A stretch of 64,000 bases of DNA from Elephas maximus indicus (taxonomy: Eukaryota > Chordata > Mammalia > Proboscidea > Elephantidae). Shown here one piece after another: positions 1 to 11,520 of this stretch. The stretch's first letter is position 1. Each line of letters starts with the position of its first letter. The stretch lies in assembly GCF_024166365.1 (NCBI RefSeq), contig NC_064821.1, positions 107,366,349-107,430,348 on the forward strand, written 5' to 3'. Position numbers and translations under genes: made by a program. The notes below the pieces were generated by a model. It was given only the letters and a program-made list of their open reading frames with translations. It searched no databases and was not told where the DNA came from.

Positions 1-398
1 TGATTTTTTTTTCCTATTGCCCCTTAATCTTAACTTAGGTAGGAAAATAAAGCTGAAAGTATTTGGCTTCCTCGTTAGAACTTTATTGAACAGTTAATTA
101 GTATACCCACTATTGCTGGCAAATGGATGTCTGAAACACCGCCATTACCAAAATACAATAGTGGCCTACGGTGTCTTTTAATAATCAAATCTAACCCCCT
201 TCTTGTTTCTTTGATTGGTCTGTACTGGGGGAAAGCCATAAAAATTCCTTATGCTTCCCAACCATGCATACGCAGTAGAAGCACAGAATCTTCACAATGG
301 CCACAAATGGGAACGTGACTTACAAAGAATTTTAAGCGTTCTTCTCAAATTTAATTTTTCCTAATGATAGTGATTTTCTACCACTTTTGTACTTCCAG
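1..398 (+). other. PATJ: PATJ intron, 3' part
   Basis: AT-rich non-coding sequence leading into the acceptor ACTTCCAG at 391-398. I see no repeat or exon in it. Confidence 0.7.
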
Positions 399-503
399 GT
401 TGGAGATCGGATTGTCAGCATTAACGGGCAACCTTTGGATGGGCTGTCTCACGCGGAGGTGGTTAATCTGCTAAAGAACACCTATGGACGCATTATCCTG
501 CAG
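399..503 (+). CDS. PATJ: PATJ exon: second half of PDZ9
   Basis: A 105-bp exon (35 codons, phase 0 at both ends) between acceptor TTCCAG and donor CAG|GTATTG. It encodes [20 protein letters not shown] followed by [15 protein letters not shown]. This is the second half of a PDZ domain: the GDRIVSING strand and turn, the [10 protein letters not shown] alpha-2 helix that lines the ligand groove, and the last strand RIILQ, completed by VVAD of the next exon. The sequence matches the penultimate PDZ of PATJ (INADL) as I know it rather than its paralogue MPDZ, whose equivalent segment differs. PATJ is a cytoplasmic scaffold of the Crumbs-PALS1-PATJ complex at tight junctions and the apical cortex. 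The rest of this PDZ lies upstream of the window. Confidence 0.93.
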
Positions 504-1033
504 GTATTGCGATCAATAGAACACGCAGCTGCACGAGGCAGATAAGTGGCATGCAAAAAAGATTGAGCGTCACTGGCAGTAGACATCGCCACCCAGCAGG
601 GTGCTTGCTGATGTGAATTATGAAGGTTGAAAGCAAGAAATTATTATTTTTATTCAGAAATTCTTTAATGCCACCCATACAGGCAGTGAGCATGATTATA
701 TGAAAGCATAACAAGGGGAGAAAAATTACTCTTTGCTTCACATGATAAATCAACAAGGCTTTTAGCTTCTAGTATTCTTTTGTAAATCAAAGTTTGCAAG
801 GAATAGGAAATGATTTTTTTTTTTTAATGCTCAAAGACTGTTACTGAACTGCCCATGTGCCGTTTTTATCTCTCCCTTTAAAGGAAGAGAAAATCACAAT
901 GCTCTTTTTCCTGTAGCATAAATGATTTCCAACACTGTTAAATTCTCACTGCATAGTAGTCGTCAACTAAGGCAGACAATTATTTATCACCTGTGGTCCC
1001 CTAGAGTTTTGTCTAGAGCCATAGGGAAATATA

Positions 1034-1184
1034 ACCCCCAAAAAACCAAACCCATTGTCGTCGAGTTGATTCCAACTCATAGTGACCTTGTAGGACAGAG
1101 TAGAACTGCCCCATAGAGTTTCCAAGAAGTGCCTGATGGATTTGAACTGCTGACCACTTAACCACTACACCACCAGGGTTTCCC
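1034..1184 (-). repeat. Afrotherian tRNA-derived SINE, short form
   Basis: Reads on the minus strand from a degraded CACCAGGG head to a GGTTTG-type tail. An 11-bp target duplication AGGGAAATATA flanks it (1023-1033 and 1185-1195). About 20 bp around the tRNA-like head (the part reading ttggttagcagcc) is deleted. Confidence 0.9.
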
Positions 1185-1246
1185 AGGGAAATATACTGGG
1201 AAGTGAAAGCAATCTGTGCTATTAATTGTCTCTCCTTATATTTCAG

Positions 1247-1294
1247 CCTTCAGATGTCTCTGAGATTGATACCATGTCAGGGACGGATTACCCA
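1247..1294 (+). other. PATJ: Candidate alternative cassette exon of PATJ
   Basis: A 48-bp segment lies between a good acceptor (CTTATATTTCAG, ending at 1246) and a donor CCA|GTAAGC. It has no stop in the PATJ frame and would insert 16 residues, PSDVSEIDTMSGTDYP, between the phase-0 ends of the flanking coding exons. The donor falls inside the terminal repeat of the palindromic element starting at 1278. Use of this exon is inference only; it could equally be a chance pair of splice sites. Confidence 0.25.
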
Positions 1295-1489
1295 GTAAGC
1301 AAGTACACATGGGCTTAATTGTGCTTCCTTACTAATCTGTAGTGCCCAGTTTCACGTGAGTTTCACCACATCAGATTTCACCAGATGAAATTGTGCACTA
1401 CAGATTAGTAAGTAAACACAATTAAGCCCCTTTGTACCTTGCTTACTGTAAGCCGGCACAGACCTTGCCTACTGGTGAATCCACCCCTG
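1278..1489. mobile_element. Palindromic hAT-like MITE
   Basis: A 212-bp imperfect palindrome. The left arm begins CAGGGACGGATTACCCAGTA and the right arm ends as its inverse (GGTGAATCCACCCCTG). Both arms share TTAATTGTG and TTACTAATCTGTAGTGC blocks, inverted. The flanks are TACCATGT (1270-1277) and TACCACGC (1490-1497), an 8-bp duplication with two transitions. The 8-bp duplication and CAGGG ends fit the hAT superfamily. There is no transposase, so the element is non-autonomous. Confidence 0.8.
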
Positions 1490-1541
1490 TACCACGCCAT
1501 GATTGAGAGGCAGCATACTGGCAGTGAATGTCATTAATGAG

Positions 1542-2070
1542 TGTCTTAGTCTTTTGTTTTGGTTTTTAGTTATCTAGTGCTGCTATAACAGAAATACCAC
1601 AAGTGGATGGCTTTAACAAAGAGATATTCATTTCCTCACAGTGAAGTAGGCTAAGAGTCCAAATTCAGGGTGTCAGCTCCAGGGGAAGGCTTTCTGTCTC
1701 TGTCAGCTCTGGAGGAAGATCCTTGTCCTTCCTCAATCTTCCCCTGGTCGAGGAGCTTCTCAGGTGCAGGGACCCCCAGTCCAAAGGACCTCCTGGTGCT
1801 GCTTTCTTGGTGGTGTGAGGTCCCCAACTCTCTGCTTGGTTCCCTTTCCTTTTATCTCTAGAGAGATAAAAGGTGATGCAAGGCGACACCCCAGGGAAAC
1901 TCCCTTTACATTGGATCAGAAATGTGACCTGGTAAGAGTGCTACAATCCCACCCTAATCCTGACATAAAATTAGAATCACAAAATGGACAACAACCACAG
2001 AATACTGGGAATCATGGCCTAACCAAGTTGATACACATATTTTTGCAGGGACATAATTCAATCCATGACA
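1542..2070 (-). mobile_element. MaLR-like LTR (MLT1-like)
   Basis: Begins TGTCTTAG, continues with a TAGTGCTGCTATAACAGAAA block and ends CCATGACA. This is the inverse of the MaLR LTR ending, so the LTR lies on the minus strand. Flanks ATGAG and ATAAG form a 5-bp duplication with one mismatch, as in ERVL-MaLR. About 66% of the related copy at 20950-21625 can be followed by eye. A short direct inversion AGAGATAAAAG/CTTTTATCTCT sits near 1850. Confidence 0.75.
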
Positions 2071-2933
2071 ATAAGTTTCCCCCAAAATGTGTAATTGTAA
2101 TCATCATATTTCTGCAGACATGGTATAAAATGGCTTAAAGACTAAAGCCCACTATTTTGTAGCTTAGAGAGAGGACTAAGCCAGTCATTCAGATAATTCT
2201 AGTTATAAAATAAGAAGTTTGAATTGCAAAACCATTACATTTGGGAGAACCAATTTGTGGTGCTTTTACTTCTAGCATCTCGATGGTATAGATCCAAAGT
2301 GCCAAAACAGTCATTAAAAAAGTAAATGATTTTCAGCACATATGAAGGGAACTGTGAAAATACTGCCAGTAGTTTTGATGGAGTTTATGTGATAAGCTAG
2401 ATATTATATGACTTCGGTCCCGAAGTTTATATTAAACATGAACCTAAACACTATGTGGACTGGCCGTAGGTTCCGCTTCTCCCCAACTCTTCCCTCTTGT
2501 CCACACTTTTAGTGAAACTTTCATAGCTGCTTCACATTCCTCCCTCCACCCCTACCTCAACCATGGTCAGAGCCTACAGATCTTTTGTATTTTATTGCTT
2601 CTTGTGCAGGCTCTTCCTTCAAGTTATGCTGACCCCTAGAGGCAATATAAATGTAACTCTTGAATTTCAGCAAGGTGGACCATAATAACTATGGCAAGAA
2701 AAAAAAGAGTTTTCATTAGCAAAATCCAGTGTTTTTGATATTTGTATGCATTGATATAATTTGTTCAGCTCCACATTCCTCATTCCTCACCAAAAAAGAG
2801 AGCGAAGACAATTTTAAGTGTAACAATACCTACATATAGAAAGTACCTTAAATGAAAATGAGCTCAGGCTTTCCCATGGGGAACTAACATATTTGTTTCA
2901 GCCAAATTGTCACTATTAACATACTTTTGAAAA
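2071..2933. other. Intronic sequence, nothing recognised
   Basis: AT-rich and non-coding on both strands. I see no repeat family that I can name. Confidence 0.5.
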
Positions 2934-3097
2934 CCAAGAAAAGGAAACCTATTGCCCTCAAGTCAATTCAGACCCATAGCAACCCTATAGGACAGAGTAG
3001 AACTGCACCATAGGGTTTCCAAAGAGCAGCTGGTAGATTCGAACTGCAACGTTTTGGTTAGCAGCTGAACTCTTAACCACTGCACCGCCAGGGCTCC
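2934..3097 (-). repeat. Afrotherian SINE, short form
   Basis: Runs on the minus strand from head GGAGCCCTGGCGG to the RTE-like tail. It is flanked by AACATACTTTTG (2919-2930) and AACATACTTTGG (3099-3110), a target duplication. Confidence 0.9.
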
Positions 3098-3109
3098 AAC
3101 ATACTTTGG

Positions 3110-5130
3110 AAAAAAAAAAAAGGAAGGAGTTCCTTATTTATCCTTTCTGTATTTTACAAAGAAAATGACACTTGGTTTCAAAATGTTCCCTGGCATTAAT
3201 TACATTAGTTGGTGGTGTTATTTTCCAGTGTGTGCTATCTAAAGATTAATGGAACCCTTTGAGATTTTGACAGTTATACTCTACACAATTATGGTTATGG
3301 AACAGATGTGCTACCAAAGGCTTTAGACACAACCTAAGAAGCTCAAGTCCTGCTTCAAATGCCTTTCAGTTACACGGTTTGTTTTAATTAAAATGATGTG
3401 CATGGAATAGTACCAGCAATATAATTATCACAGCTGAGTTGTCATTAGGTGATTGTTTTCATTGCCAGGCCAGCCAGCCCATTGGTGAAGTAGTAGGAAA
3501 GGTCAGATAATTGTCTGATGATATGCAAAAGACTTATTGTCAATGAATCATGCAAAGCAGTCAGCTGGAGCTGATTGCACAGGGAAGATTAGGATCTGAG
3601 TGAGCAGACTGAGGGGAAAGAAGGGGGAAAGAGTGGAAGAGACAACCTGCCCTTCTGCAAGCTTCTGTCCACAGTTCAGATTGCTACCTCTAGGTGTAGT
3701 AAGGACATAAACATTTCTCTCCTTAAAGTCTAGTCATTAACTCTGGTGGTCTGTTATGGCCAATTGTAGATTGGCCAGTCGAGATTAATTTGGCTGTTAA
3801 GGGGTCGTTTTAAAATGTTCCTAATTACAGTTGCTTTTTTAGCATGATAGTTATTTTACTTTATTTTTTTTTATTGGCCTGATTCAGCTCTTTTGTCTGT
3901 GGAATTACTATTAAACCTTGATTGGGCAAAAGTTAGGTAACCCAAGCTCTCTATTAGAAAAAAAAATTTTTTTTTTGTCTTTACATCTTGAAGATATTGA
4001 AGGCAAAAAACCGTATCAGGGATATTTTCACAAAAAGAACTTGTGGGGCTTGTTCTGGGTTCATTAAGAGATTTCCCAACTGTTTTAGAACTTGGGAGAA
4101 TGGGGGATCACCGTTAGCTACAATAGGGAATGCACGAGGAAAAGGTTTGAGACAGGAGATGATTATAGTTGGAGACATCAGGTGGAGATATCCAGCAGGA
4201 AGAGGAGTGTGCTGCTGATGCTCCAGGAGACACCGATGCTGGAACCAGTGGGTAAACAAAGCCGTCTAAGCTTTCTCAATGTTGTCATCCCCATTGCCAG
4301 GCACATTATACTTAACATGTATTGACTCAGCAAAGGAGTGAAAATAGAGGGGACAAAGATTTGGAGTAAGCAACAGGTATGGAGGACAGGAGAAAAAGTG
4401 TCTGAAATCAGGGACATTAATTAAGGATCTATCTAAAAGTAGTTTACAAGACCATTTGCAGGCATCATCCAGAGCAAACAGAACTGATCCAAGAGGGTCC
4501 AACTGCTGGTTAGAAGAGAGAGACATGTCATACCTATTAAGATAACAGAGAGAGAAAACGAATTGTGATCTTCCTTGTGAGCCTAAGTGGAAAATGGGAG
4601 AGAAAAAGTAACACATAGGACGAATCCGGTAGACCCAATATCCAGCAAATAGGAGTTGCAAAAAGAAAAACAGAATGAGGAAATAACAAAGAAATTAGTT
4701 CAAAGTCTCATTAAGCACTGAACAGGATAAATAAAGCAAGAGTAATACCTGTATACATTCTAAAACTTTCAAAGTGGAAAGAATAAGTTACCTTCAAAAG
4801 AATAAGAGTTTCGAATAGCACCTGCTTTTTTATCAGTAATATACTGTATATCTGAGAAAGTTAATTTAGGGTGTTCACCAACAAAACAAAAAAACAAAAT
4901 AAGAGAGAGGGAAGCCCATGGAGCTTGCTGAGGTGAAGAGCATTGAGATCCCAGCACAACAACTGGATAGTAGGCATAAAGAACCACTTGTCCAAATTGG
5001 AGCAGGAGAGAAGGTCCTGAAGTAAAAAAAAGAAAGAAAGAAAGAACAGATAGATTATCTGAGATGTTTAATTTGAATTGGAAGTTTGAAATCAATTGGA
5101 AATTTGGGGGCTGAATTAGTGATCAAAACA
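3110..5130. other. Intronic sequence, nothing recognised
   Basis: No exon, LINE or SINE is recognisable. The only low-complexity pieces are an A/T run at 3958-3978 and an AAAG run near 5025-5045. Confidence 0.45.
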
Positions 5131-5284
5131 AAAATCAAACTGAACCTGTTGCCGTCGAGTCAATTCCGACTCATAGTGACCCTAGAGGACAGTGTAGAAT
5201 TGCCCCACAGGGTTTCTAGGGAGTGTCTGGTAGATTCAAACTGCTGACCCTTTGGTTAGCAACTGAACTCTGAATCATTACTGC
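5131..5284 (-). repeat. Afrotherian SINE, short form, head decayed
   Basis: The minus-strand copy keeps GTTGCCGTCGAGTCAATTCC and the middle block. The tRNA-like head is badly diverged after GGTTAGCAACTGAACTC. Confidence 0.85.
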
Positions 5285-6267
5285 TAAGTATATAAAAATT
5301 AAACAAAATATGAAAATACTAATTTTGGGGAAAATAAAAACTTGTGCAAAAAAAGGAGATGTAATCATAGTATAATAGTTGACGGTATGAATAGCACATA
5401 TATAAACTTTATGAGTCATAATAAGAAACCAAATATAACCAAACACTGTGATGTGTCAAATATTGGTAGCATGGGGCTTTGGGTGTCTTATCTTTATCTT
5501 CCATAATAGGAAGTGATTTAATAATATTGAAAGCTGAAGAAACAAGAAATAGAAAGTAAGAGCACGTTATTTAGAAATAGGAAAGCACATACTCAGAGAA
5601 ATAGCTAAGAGGGTTGGAAGAAATTGTTTTTAGGGGCTAACAATGAGTTGTTGAGAAGGTTTGTAGCAGAGGACTCATTCATTAATACTTGTAGAATCAT
5701 TTAGACTTTTAAAATTATATGCATGTATAAATTTGATTTTTTTAAAGGTTGAAATGAAAAGAGATTGTTGGAAATTGTTAGAACTACAGAGGCTTAAGTA
5801 TATTTAAAGACACGTAGGAAACAAATAGAATTTGAAAGTAATATAAAAGATAGGTGGAAGAGTTTGGCGAGCTGAATTTTCATCTGTTGGAGTAGGGAGT
5901 CAGACATCATAATAATAAATTTCAAAATAGGCATATAATTGTATAATTAGCTTATAGGTCTGGAATTAAAAAGAGAAGACATTCAGTGTGTCTCTAGGGA
6001 GTAAGAGTGTTGAATTTTTATTGTGCACTGTACTATTTAATGTTTTATCATGTGCACATAAAAAGGAAGTTAAATATCCTTAAATAAAAAATAATAATAA
6101 AAGAACCCAATCAAGAGTACATGGCCCAGACATGCAGTGAGAAAAGAATTTCAAGAATAGCAGTTAACAATAAGGTAGATTAAAACTATGGAAAAGGTCA
6201 GTGCAACTGGCTGATAAATGACTATTTTTGAAACAATGGTTTACCTTTTTTCAGAGATAATGGCAAG

Positions 6268-6399
6268 CAGGAGTGGTTTATTCAATGGGCAAGGTAATCT
6301 CGGTGCTTACCTTGCTTACTGGATCATCTGTTGTGAAATTGTTCACTACAGATAGCAAGTAAGCCTGTGCTTACCTTGCTTACTGTGTCATCGCCCCTG
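6268..6399. mobile_element. Second copy of the palindromic hAT-like MITE, deleted
   Basis: Begins CAGGAGTGG and ends TCGCCCCTG, with inner AAGCAAGTAAGC and CTTACCTTGCTTACTG blocks shared with the copy at 1278-1489. The left arm is shortened. I could not find a clear 8-bp duplication. A further, weaker look-alike lies near 6515-6565. Confidence 0.6.
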
Positions 6400-6675
6400 T
6401 CAGGGATTGTAAATTTGAGAAAAGGCTTTGATTCTGTAGGAAGGTGCTGTGGGGTTGGGAGAGAGACAGATGTCAACCATACCTAGAAGCAGAATTTTTG
6501 ATGTGGTGAAAAAGTGTGAACCTGTTCACTGCAGATGATCTAGTAAGTGGATAACCTGCCCAGGGTGGCAGGTCAATAAAGAACAAGGCTGTAGCTGAGG
6601 GCAAAGGAGGGAGAAGAAAAGGTAGGGGGGATGTTACCCTGGAAAAAGAAGATAAAGAGACATTTTGCAGGGGAG

Positions 6676-6960
6676 TTTTTTTTTTTTTTTTTAACTGTAC
6701 TTTAGATGAAAATTTACAGAACTAGCTTCTTATTAAACAATTAGTACACATATTTTGTGACATTGGTTACCAACCCCATGATATGCCAACACTCTCCCTT
6801 CTCAACCTTGGGTTCCCTATTACCAGCTTTCCTGTTCTCTCCTGCTTCTAGTCCTTGCCCCTGGGCTTGTGTGCCCCGTGAGTCTCGTTTTGTTTCATGG
6901 GCCTGTCTAGTCTTTGGCTGAAGGGTGAACCTCAGGAGTGACTTCATTACTGAGCTAAAA
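6676..6960 (-). repeat. L1 3' UTR, Afrotherian type
   Basis: A T-run at 6676-6692 (poly-A on the minus strand) is followed by GACATTGGTTACCAACCCCA and a pyrimidine-rich stretch ending TTCATTACTGAGCTAAAAG. This resembles L1 3' UTRs I associate with elephant. There is no coding sequence, so the copy is 5'-truncated. Confidence 0.6.
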
Positions 6961-7059
6961 GAGCTTCCGGAGGGCTGCAGGAGAGTTTGTGTCTAATGAC
7001 TTCTAGGATAATCCTTTACTGAGAAGCATTAAAGAAATGATTTTGAGCAGCAGTTAAAA

Positions 7060-7270
7060 GGAATTGAGTGAAGTAGTGCTTCTCAAACTGGAGCCTGTTT
7101 CGGAATCTCCCGGAGGGCTTGTTAAACACCCTTACTGGGTCCCACCCCAGGAGCTTCTGATTCTGTACAACTGGGGTAGGATCCAAGAATTTGCATTTCT
7201 AACAAGTCCCAGGTGTTGCTGGTGCTGCGGTTCAGAGACCACACCTGAGACCCACTGGAGTAGAGCATTA
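7060..7270 (+). mobile_element. MER5-like hAT remnant
   Basis: Shows the MER5-type layout: GTGCTTCTCAAACT start, GGGTCCCACCCCAGGAGCTT middle, then AAGTCCCAGGTGTTGCTG. It is an old, non-coding DNA transposon relic. Confidence 0.55.
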
Positions 7271-7744
7271 TTTCAGGTTGAGTGAAGATTTGCACGTGTT
7301 GTTTTCTCTGAGTTGGAATTGACTGAACTGCAACTAATAACAACGTTCCCTATATCTGGAATTCCCTCTCGCCCCACCCTCATTCTTCCTTTATAAATCT
7401 TGTGAACTCCTTTCTTTAGAAACTCTCTAACCTAGAAGAGGGAGTGCCTGGAGGTTGGTGTTTCCCTATACTCAAAGCTGACATGGTTCTGTGCCTCTAG
7501 CACAGGGCCTGGCCCAGAGAGATGTCTTTTAAGTGTTGGTCACACAGAGTTGGTTGCTAAGCCATGCTGATTAGGTTGAAGGCATGAACTTGCAGAGAAA
7601 AAATTGGCACAGTTACCAGTTTGCTTCAGAAAAATTCCATTAGGGGAGAAAGGTGGATGGCTTACCCCGAGTTGGGAACTGAAAAGGCGGTAGAGGGTAT
7701 AGAGCAAGCACACCCAGGCATGCCTGAGTATTGTTAAAGTAATG

Positions 7745-7915
7745 GTTTGTAAGTAGTTCCTAACCTTGGTTGCACAATGAAATCTCTAATTCCAACACAG
7801 TTTTCTGGGTGCCACCAGAAATTGGTCTGAGATGTGATGTGGGCACCAGGATATTTTAAAGCTCCCCAGGTGATTCTGATAGCCAGGGGTAGGAATAACT
7901 GCTGTGTGGGTCCGT
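7745..7915 (+). mobile_element. MER5A-like hAT remnant
   Basis: Contains GTAGTTCCTAACCTTGGTTG and AGCTCCCCAGGTGATTCTGA, the typical ends of MER5A. The middle is diverged. Confidence 0.6.
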
Positions 7916-8048
7916 GCTGAATGGAAGCGAAGTGATGTTGGGGAGTGATAAACTGCAGAAAAGGGCCAAGATCTGAAGGTCTGAAAGTTGAAATGTAGGA
8001 GAGGTAGGCTTTAGTGTCAGAAAGTCGTGAATTTGCATTCTCCTAGGC

Positions 8049-8220
8049 GGAAACTGGCAGCATAGCGGTTAAGAGCTACGGCTGCTAACCAAAAGGTTAG
8101 CAGTTCAAATCCACCAGGCCCTCCTTGGAAACCCTATGGGGCAGTTCCACTCTGTCCTATAGGGTCGCTATGGGTCGGAATCAACTAGATGGCAGCGGGT
8201 TTTATTTTGTTTTGGTTTTT
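8049..8220 (+). repeat. Afrotherian SINE, short form
   Basis: Plus-strand copy with A-box-like region GCATAGCGGTTAAGAG and B-box-like AGTTCAAATCC, ending in a T-rich GTTTTGGTTTTTT tail. It abuts a second copy head to tail. Confidence 0.92.
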
Positions 8221-8385
8221 TGGACCCTGGTGGTATAGTGGTTAAGAGCTGTGGCTGCTAATCGAAATGTCAGCAGTTCAAATCTACCAGGTTCTCCTTG
8301 GAAACCATATGGGGCAGTTCTACTCTGTCCTAGAAGGTCACTATGAGTCAAAACCAACTCAACAGCAATGGGTTTGGTTTTTTTG
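8221..8385 (+). repeat. Afrotherian SINE, short form, tandem with previous copy
   Basis: Starts GGACCCTGGTGGTATAGTGG directly in the T-rich tail of the previous SINE and ends GGTTTGGTTTTTTT. The second copy probably inserted into the tail of the first. Confidence 0.92.
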
Positions 8386-9202
8386 GATACTCGACATTAA
8401 ACTTCAATTTCCTTTAAAATAGGGATCATAGCTCCTTTCTTAGGTTGCTGTAAGGATTAAATGAGGTGTAAAGGACAGTGGTTTGCAAGTGCCAAGCACA
8501 AAATAATTGGTATCTTACTGCTTTCATTTAGTAAGCACAAAATAAAAGGTATCTTACTACTTTTGTTATAATAACAAGCTTGAAGCCAGAGAATGCTAAA
8601 ATTTCTTTTAAAATCTTGGAAGTGGAATGGTTTTCCAGGTGGCATTCATGGTGTGAGCCACTAGATGGCAATGTGGTTAGCAGTTTGCCCTTTCATATTT
8701 TACTCCAAATTAAAACATTTGACAATTCAAACAATTTTTTAAATACACATAAAAATCCACATATTCTGATATTATTAGAATCAGTGCCATTAGAGTCTAA
8801 ATAGAAACTTTAAGCAGATGCACTTTGCATTTCACTAAGTTACACCAAAAAGCGTGGGACAAGGCAAACTTTTCCTGATTGTTCTTCTGTAATATGCCCC
8901 CATGTTAAGATGACAGCTTTCTCAGGGGTCACCCTAACTTGACAGCCTTCCTGTCTCTTCAGAATGTCTACACCTACAGATTGAGGAATCAGTGCTAAGT
9001 GTTCTATTTTGTACTGGAAGATTTGGATCCTATCAAGCCTAAGGGCTAACCTTTTTCCTTCACAGGATCAAAAGCTCAGAAAGGTTCTAAGCAAGGAGCT
9101 CAAGCTTTTGTGCACTGTAATAGCCCACTTTTCTGGAAATTTTGACTTCTCAATTCTCCAAAATAATCCCCCAAACACATGTTAAAGGAAAAAGACTCAA
9201 TC

Positions 9203-9361
9203 TTAAGCCCTTAAGTCAATTCCGACTATAGCAGTCCTATAGACCCTATAGGACACAGTAGAACTGCCCCATAGGGTTTCCAAGGAGCAGTTGGTGGGTT
9301 TGAATTGCTGGCCTTTTGGATTAGCAGCCAAACTCTTAACCAGTGTGCAGCCAAGCCTCCT
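9203..9361 (-). repeat. Afrotherian SINE, short form
   Basis: Minus-strand copy with a small local duplication (CCTATAGACCCTATAGGACA) and a diverged head (GCAGCCAAGCCTCC). Confidence 0.85.
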
Positions 9362-10439
9362 GTTACTTGATTAGAAAGTTTATTAAACAATTATAGAACA
9401 TGCAATTCCAAGTGAATTTAGTTTTGCTTTGAACCCTAATTATTAAACGCCATAGGGAGTCAAAGCTTGAGAGAGAGGGTATCAGATAAGTACCTTCTTA
9501 AGGGAAAAGTCTGAGGAAGAAACAATTTGAGACTGAGGGGGGAACCCCACTTGGAGGCGACAACAGAGTTTAAGGGTGAAACCCATTTGGAGGAGGAAAC
9601 ACAGGATGGAGGAGCAAGTGCAGTTGGAGGGGTGACAGAGTGAGAGGACAATGCAGATTGAGGGGGAAACGTGCTTATTGGTTTCTCCTCTTCCACTGAA
9701 GCCCAGGTCTCAGCCTGTTCCTTAGGCTCAGAGGCCAAGGCTTCTTCCTACCCTTCCTCTGGCAAGCTGAGAGGCCTTCCTGTCTTCATATAGAGTTATT
9801 TCCTTCTCTTTCTCCAGGTGAGAGGCCACCCCTTCCTCAGGCAGGCAAACAATAAATGTTTGTTAATACAAGGGTTGAAGAGGATGTGGAGAAACAAAGT
9901 GCTTTCGTTAAACACCTGATTAGAGTTTAAGTTGGCGCAACCACTTGGCAGTTCAGGAAGATCTATTAAATGTAATACATGCATATCCATCACCCGGCAG
10001 GTCCAATTCTAGTTACCTACCTTAAAGAACCACTCAAGATGTCTATAGCAGCACTATGTGTAACAATTAGGAGGGCATAAACTTCAACAGGTTCTGAGCC
10101 AGGTTAATGGTTTTGAAGGGTCACTGGGGAGCAAGAAAGACATCTAACGCATCTCCCGGTCTCCAGGTATGGAGGAATGAGAGGCAGGTGTGCTGATCTG
10201 TTTGCATAAAGCCAAACTTCAGGCTGCAGATCTTAGGACTAGAGCTGGCCCCCACCTGGGTCAGTACTGCAGACACCACAGCTCTTGAACTACACATTCG
10301 AGTTCCACAGACCTTAATACCCACCATCTTATTAAGAACTTCAGAGTCCCTCTGTCTTCCCAAGGGGGAATCCTTTTCATTCCCCTCTCCTGTCTCCACT
10401 TCAACTCCATGTGTTCAAATCTGTCTCCCACCTTGATGT
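9362..10439. other. Intronic sequence, nothing recognised
   Basis: Non-coding. The stretch 9470-9670 holds an imperfect purine-rich tandem pattern (repeated GAGGGG-AAAC-type units about 30-40 bp apart) of unknown origin. Confidence 0.4.
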
Positions 10440-10642
10440 TAGCCACCGTCAAGTCGGTCCCCGACACATGGCAAGTCCATGTTTGTAGAGTAGAACTGCT
10501 CCATAGAGTTTTCAAGGCTGTAACCTTTCAGAAGCAGATTGCCAGGTCTGTCTTCTAGTGCATCTCCTGGTGGATTTGAACTGCCAACCTTTCAGCTAGT
10601 AGTCAAGCGCTTAACCATTTGCAGCACGCAGAGTCTCTGTCT
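10440..10642 (-). repeat. Afrotherian SINE, old form
   Basis: Contains AAGTCGGTCCCCGACACATG, TTTCAGAAGCAGATTGCCAG and AACTGCCAACCTTTCAGCTA. It is strongly diverged, including the part nearest the head. Confidence 0.8.
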
Positions 10643-10769
10643 CCCATACAAGATGACATCAATCGTAAGCCTGTTAGAAAACAGAAGCTTTCCTGTTGGT
10701 TTCCTCTACTGTCATCCTTATTCTCAGAACATGCTACAGAAGTTTATGCACAGGAGTTCAAAATTTATC

Positions 10770-10835
10770 GGGGGGAGGGGGCGGAGAGGGAAGGAGAGAG
10801 GAAGAGAGGGAAGGAAAAGAAAGAAAGAAATGGGT
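10770..10835 (+). repeat. Purine-rich low-complexity tract
   Basis: Almost entirely G and A (GGGGGGAGGGGGCGGAGAGG then GGAAGGAAAAGAAAGAAAG). No gene is implied. Confidence 0.85.
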
Positions 10836-11359
10836 AAACTTCCCATTATCCTGCTTGCCTTACCCCCTACCCAAAACACACATGGACATCTCCCAGCCTC
10901 AACTCCATGTCCTCAGTCTCAGTGTTGATGTGGGGAAAGAGTACTTCATAAGCAGTACTAGCAAGACTCATAGGCTACATCTCATAGAACTTATATGCAG
11001 TGGTATACAAACACCCTTAGGAGATCAAATCAGCCCCTTTCACAAGTTAAACCCTGGGAAAGAGTTACTCTCCTGTCTATCAGATTACTCCTCAATCAAC
11101 TCTAAGACAAGAGAGGTGATGCAGATATTTGGGGCTTGTACTTACCTTGACTTCCTGTGGAAGACCAGATTTATCAGTGGAAATCCTTCACACTTCCCAT
11201 TCAGCTCCTACAAAATAGGCAAGAGCCTGGACCACTTCAAGGATCTTGGGAGGGTTTCCAGGATTTAATCTTGTCAGTGGTCGGGAGGCCACTTTTATGT
11301 CAGAGCTGGGTGTGAGCAAGCCCTTGGGGAGATACGAGTTTTTCTATATGATGGTGCCA

Positions 11360-11520
11360 TGTTGTTGTGTGCTGTTGAGTCAATTCCAACTCATAGCAAC
11401 GCTAGGGGACAGAGTAGAACCACCCCACACGGTTTCCTAGGTTGTAATCTTTACAGGAGCAGATTGTCAAGTTTTTTCCCCCAGGGAGCCACTGGTGGGG
11501 TTAAACCACCACCCTTTCCA
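11360..11520 (-). repeat. Afrotherian SINE, long form, 5'-truncated
   Basis: The minus-strand copy keeps the tail, the CTTTACAGGAGCAGATTG block and GGGGTTAAACCACC. The tRNA-like head is missing. Confidence 0.82.

Noticed and set aside
1764-2138. 124-codon frame at 1.76-2.14 kb
   Set aside because: It lies inside the MaLR-like LTR and has no family resemblance.
4266-4661. 131-codon minus-strand frame in the first PATJ intron
   Set aside because: Overlapping frames on both strands and no domain, start context or splice sites.
10696-11268. 190-codon plus-strand frame as a gene
   Set aside because: It crosses a purine-rich tract and non-coding intron sequence of PATJ, shows no domain and has no splice or promoter context.
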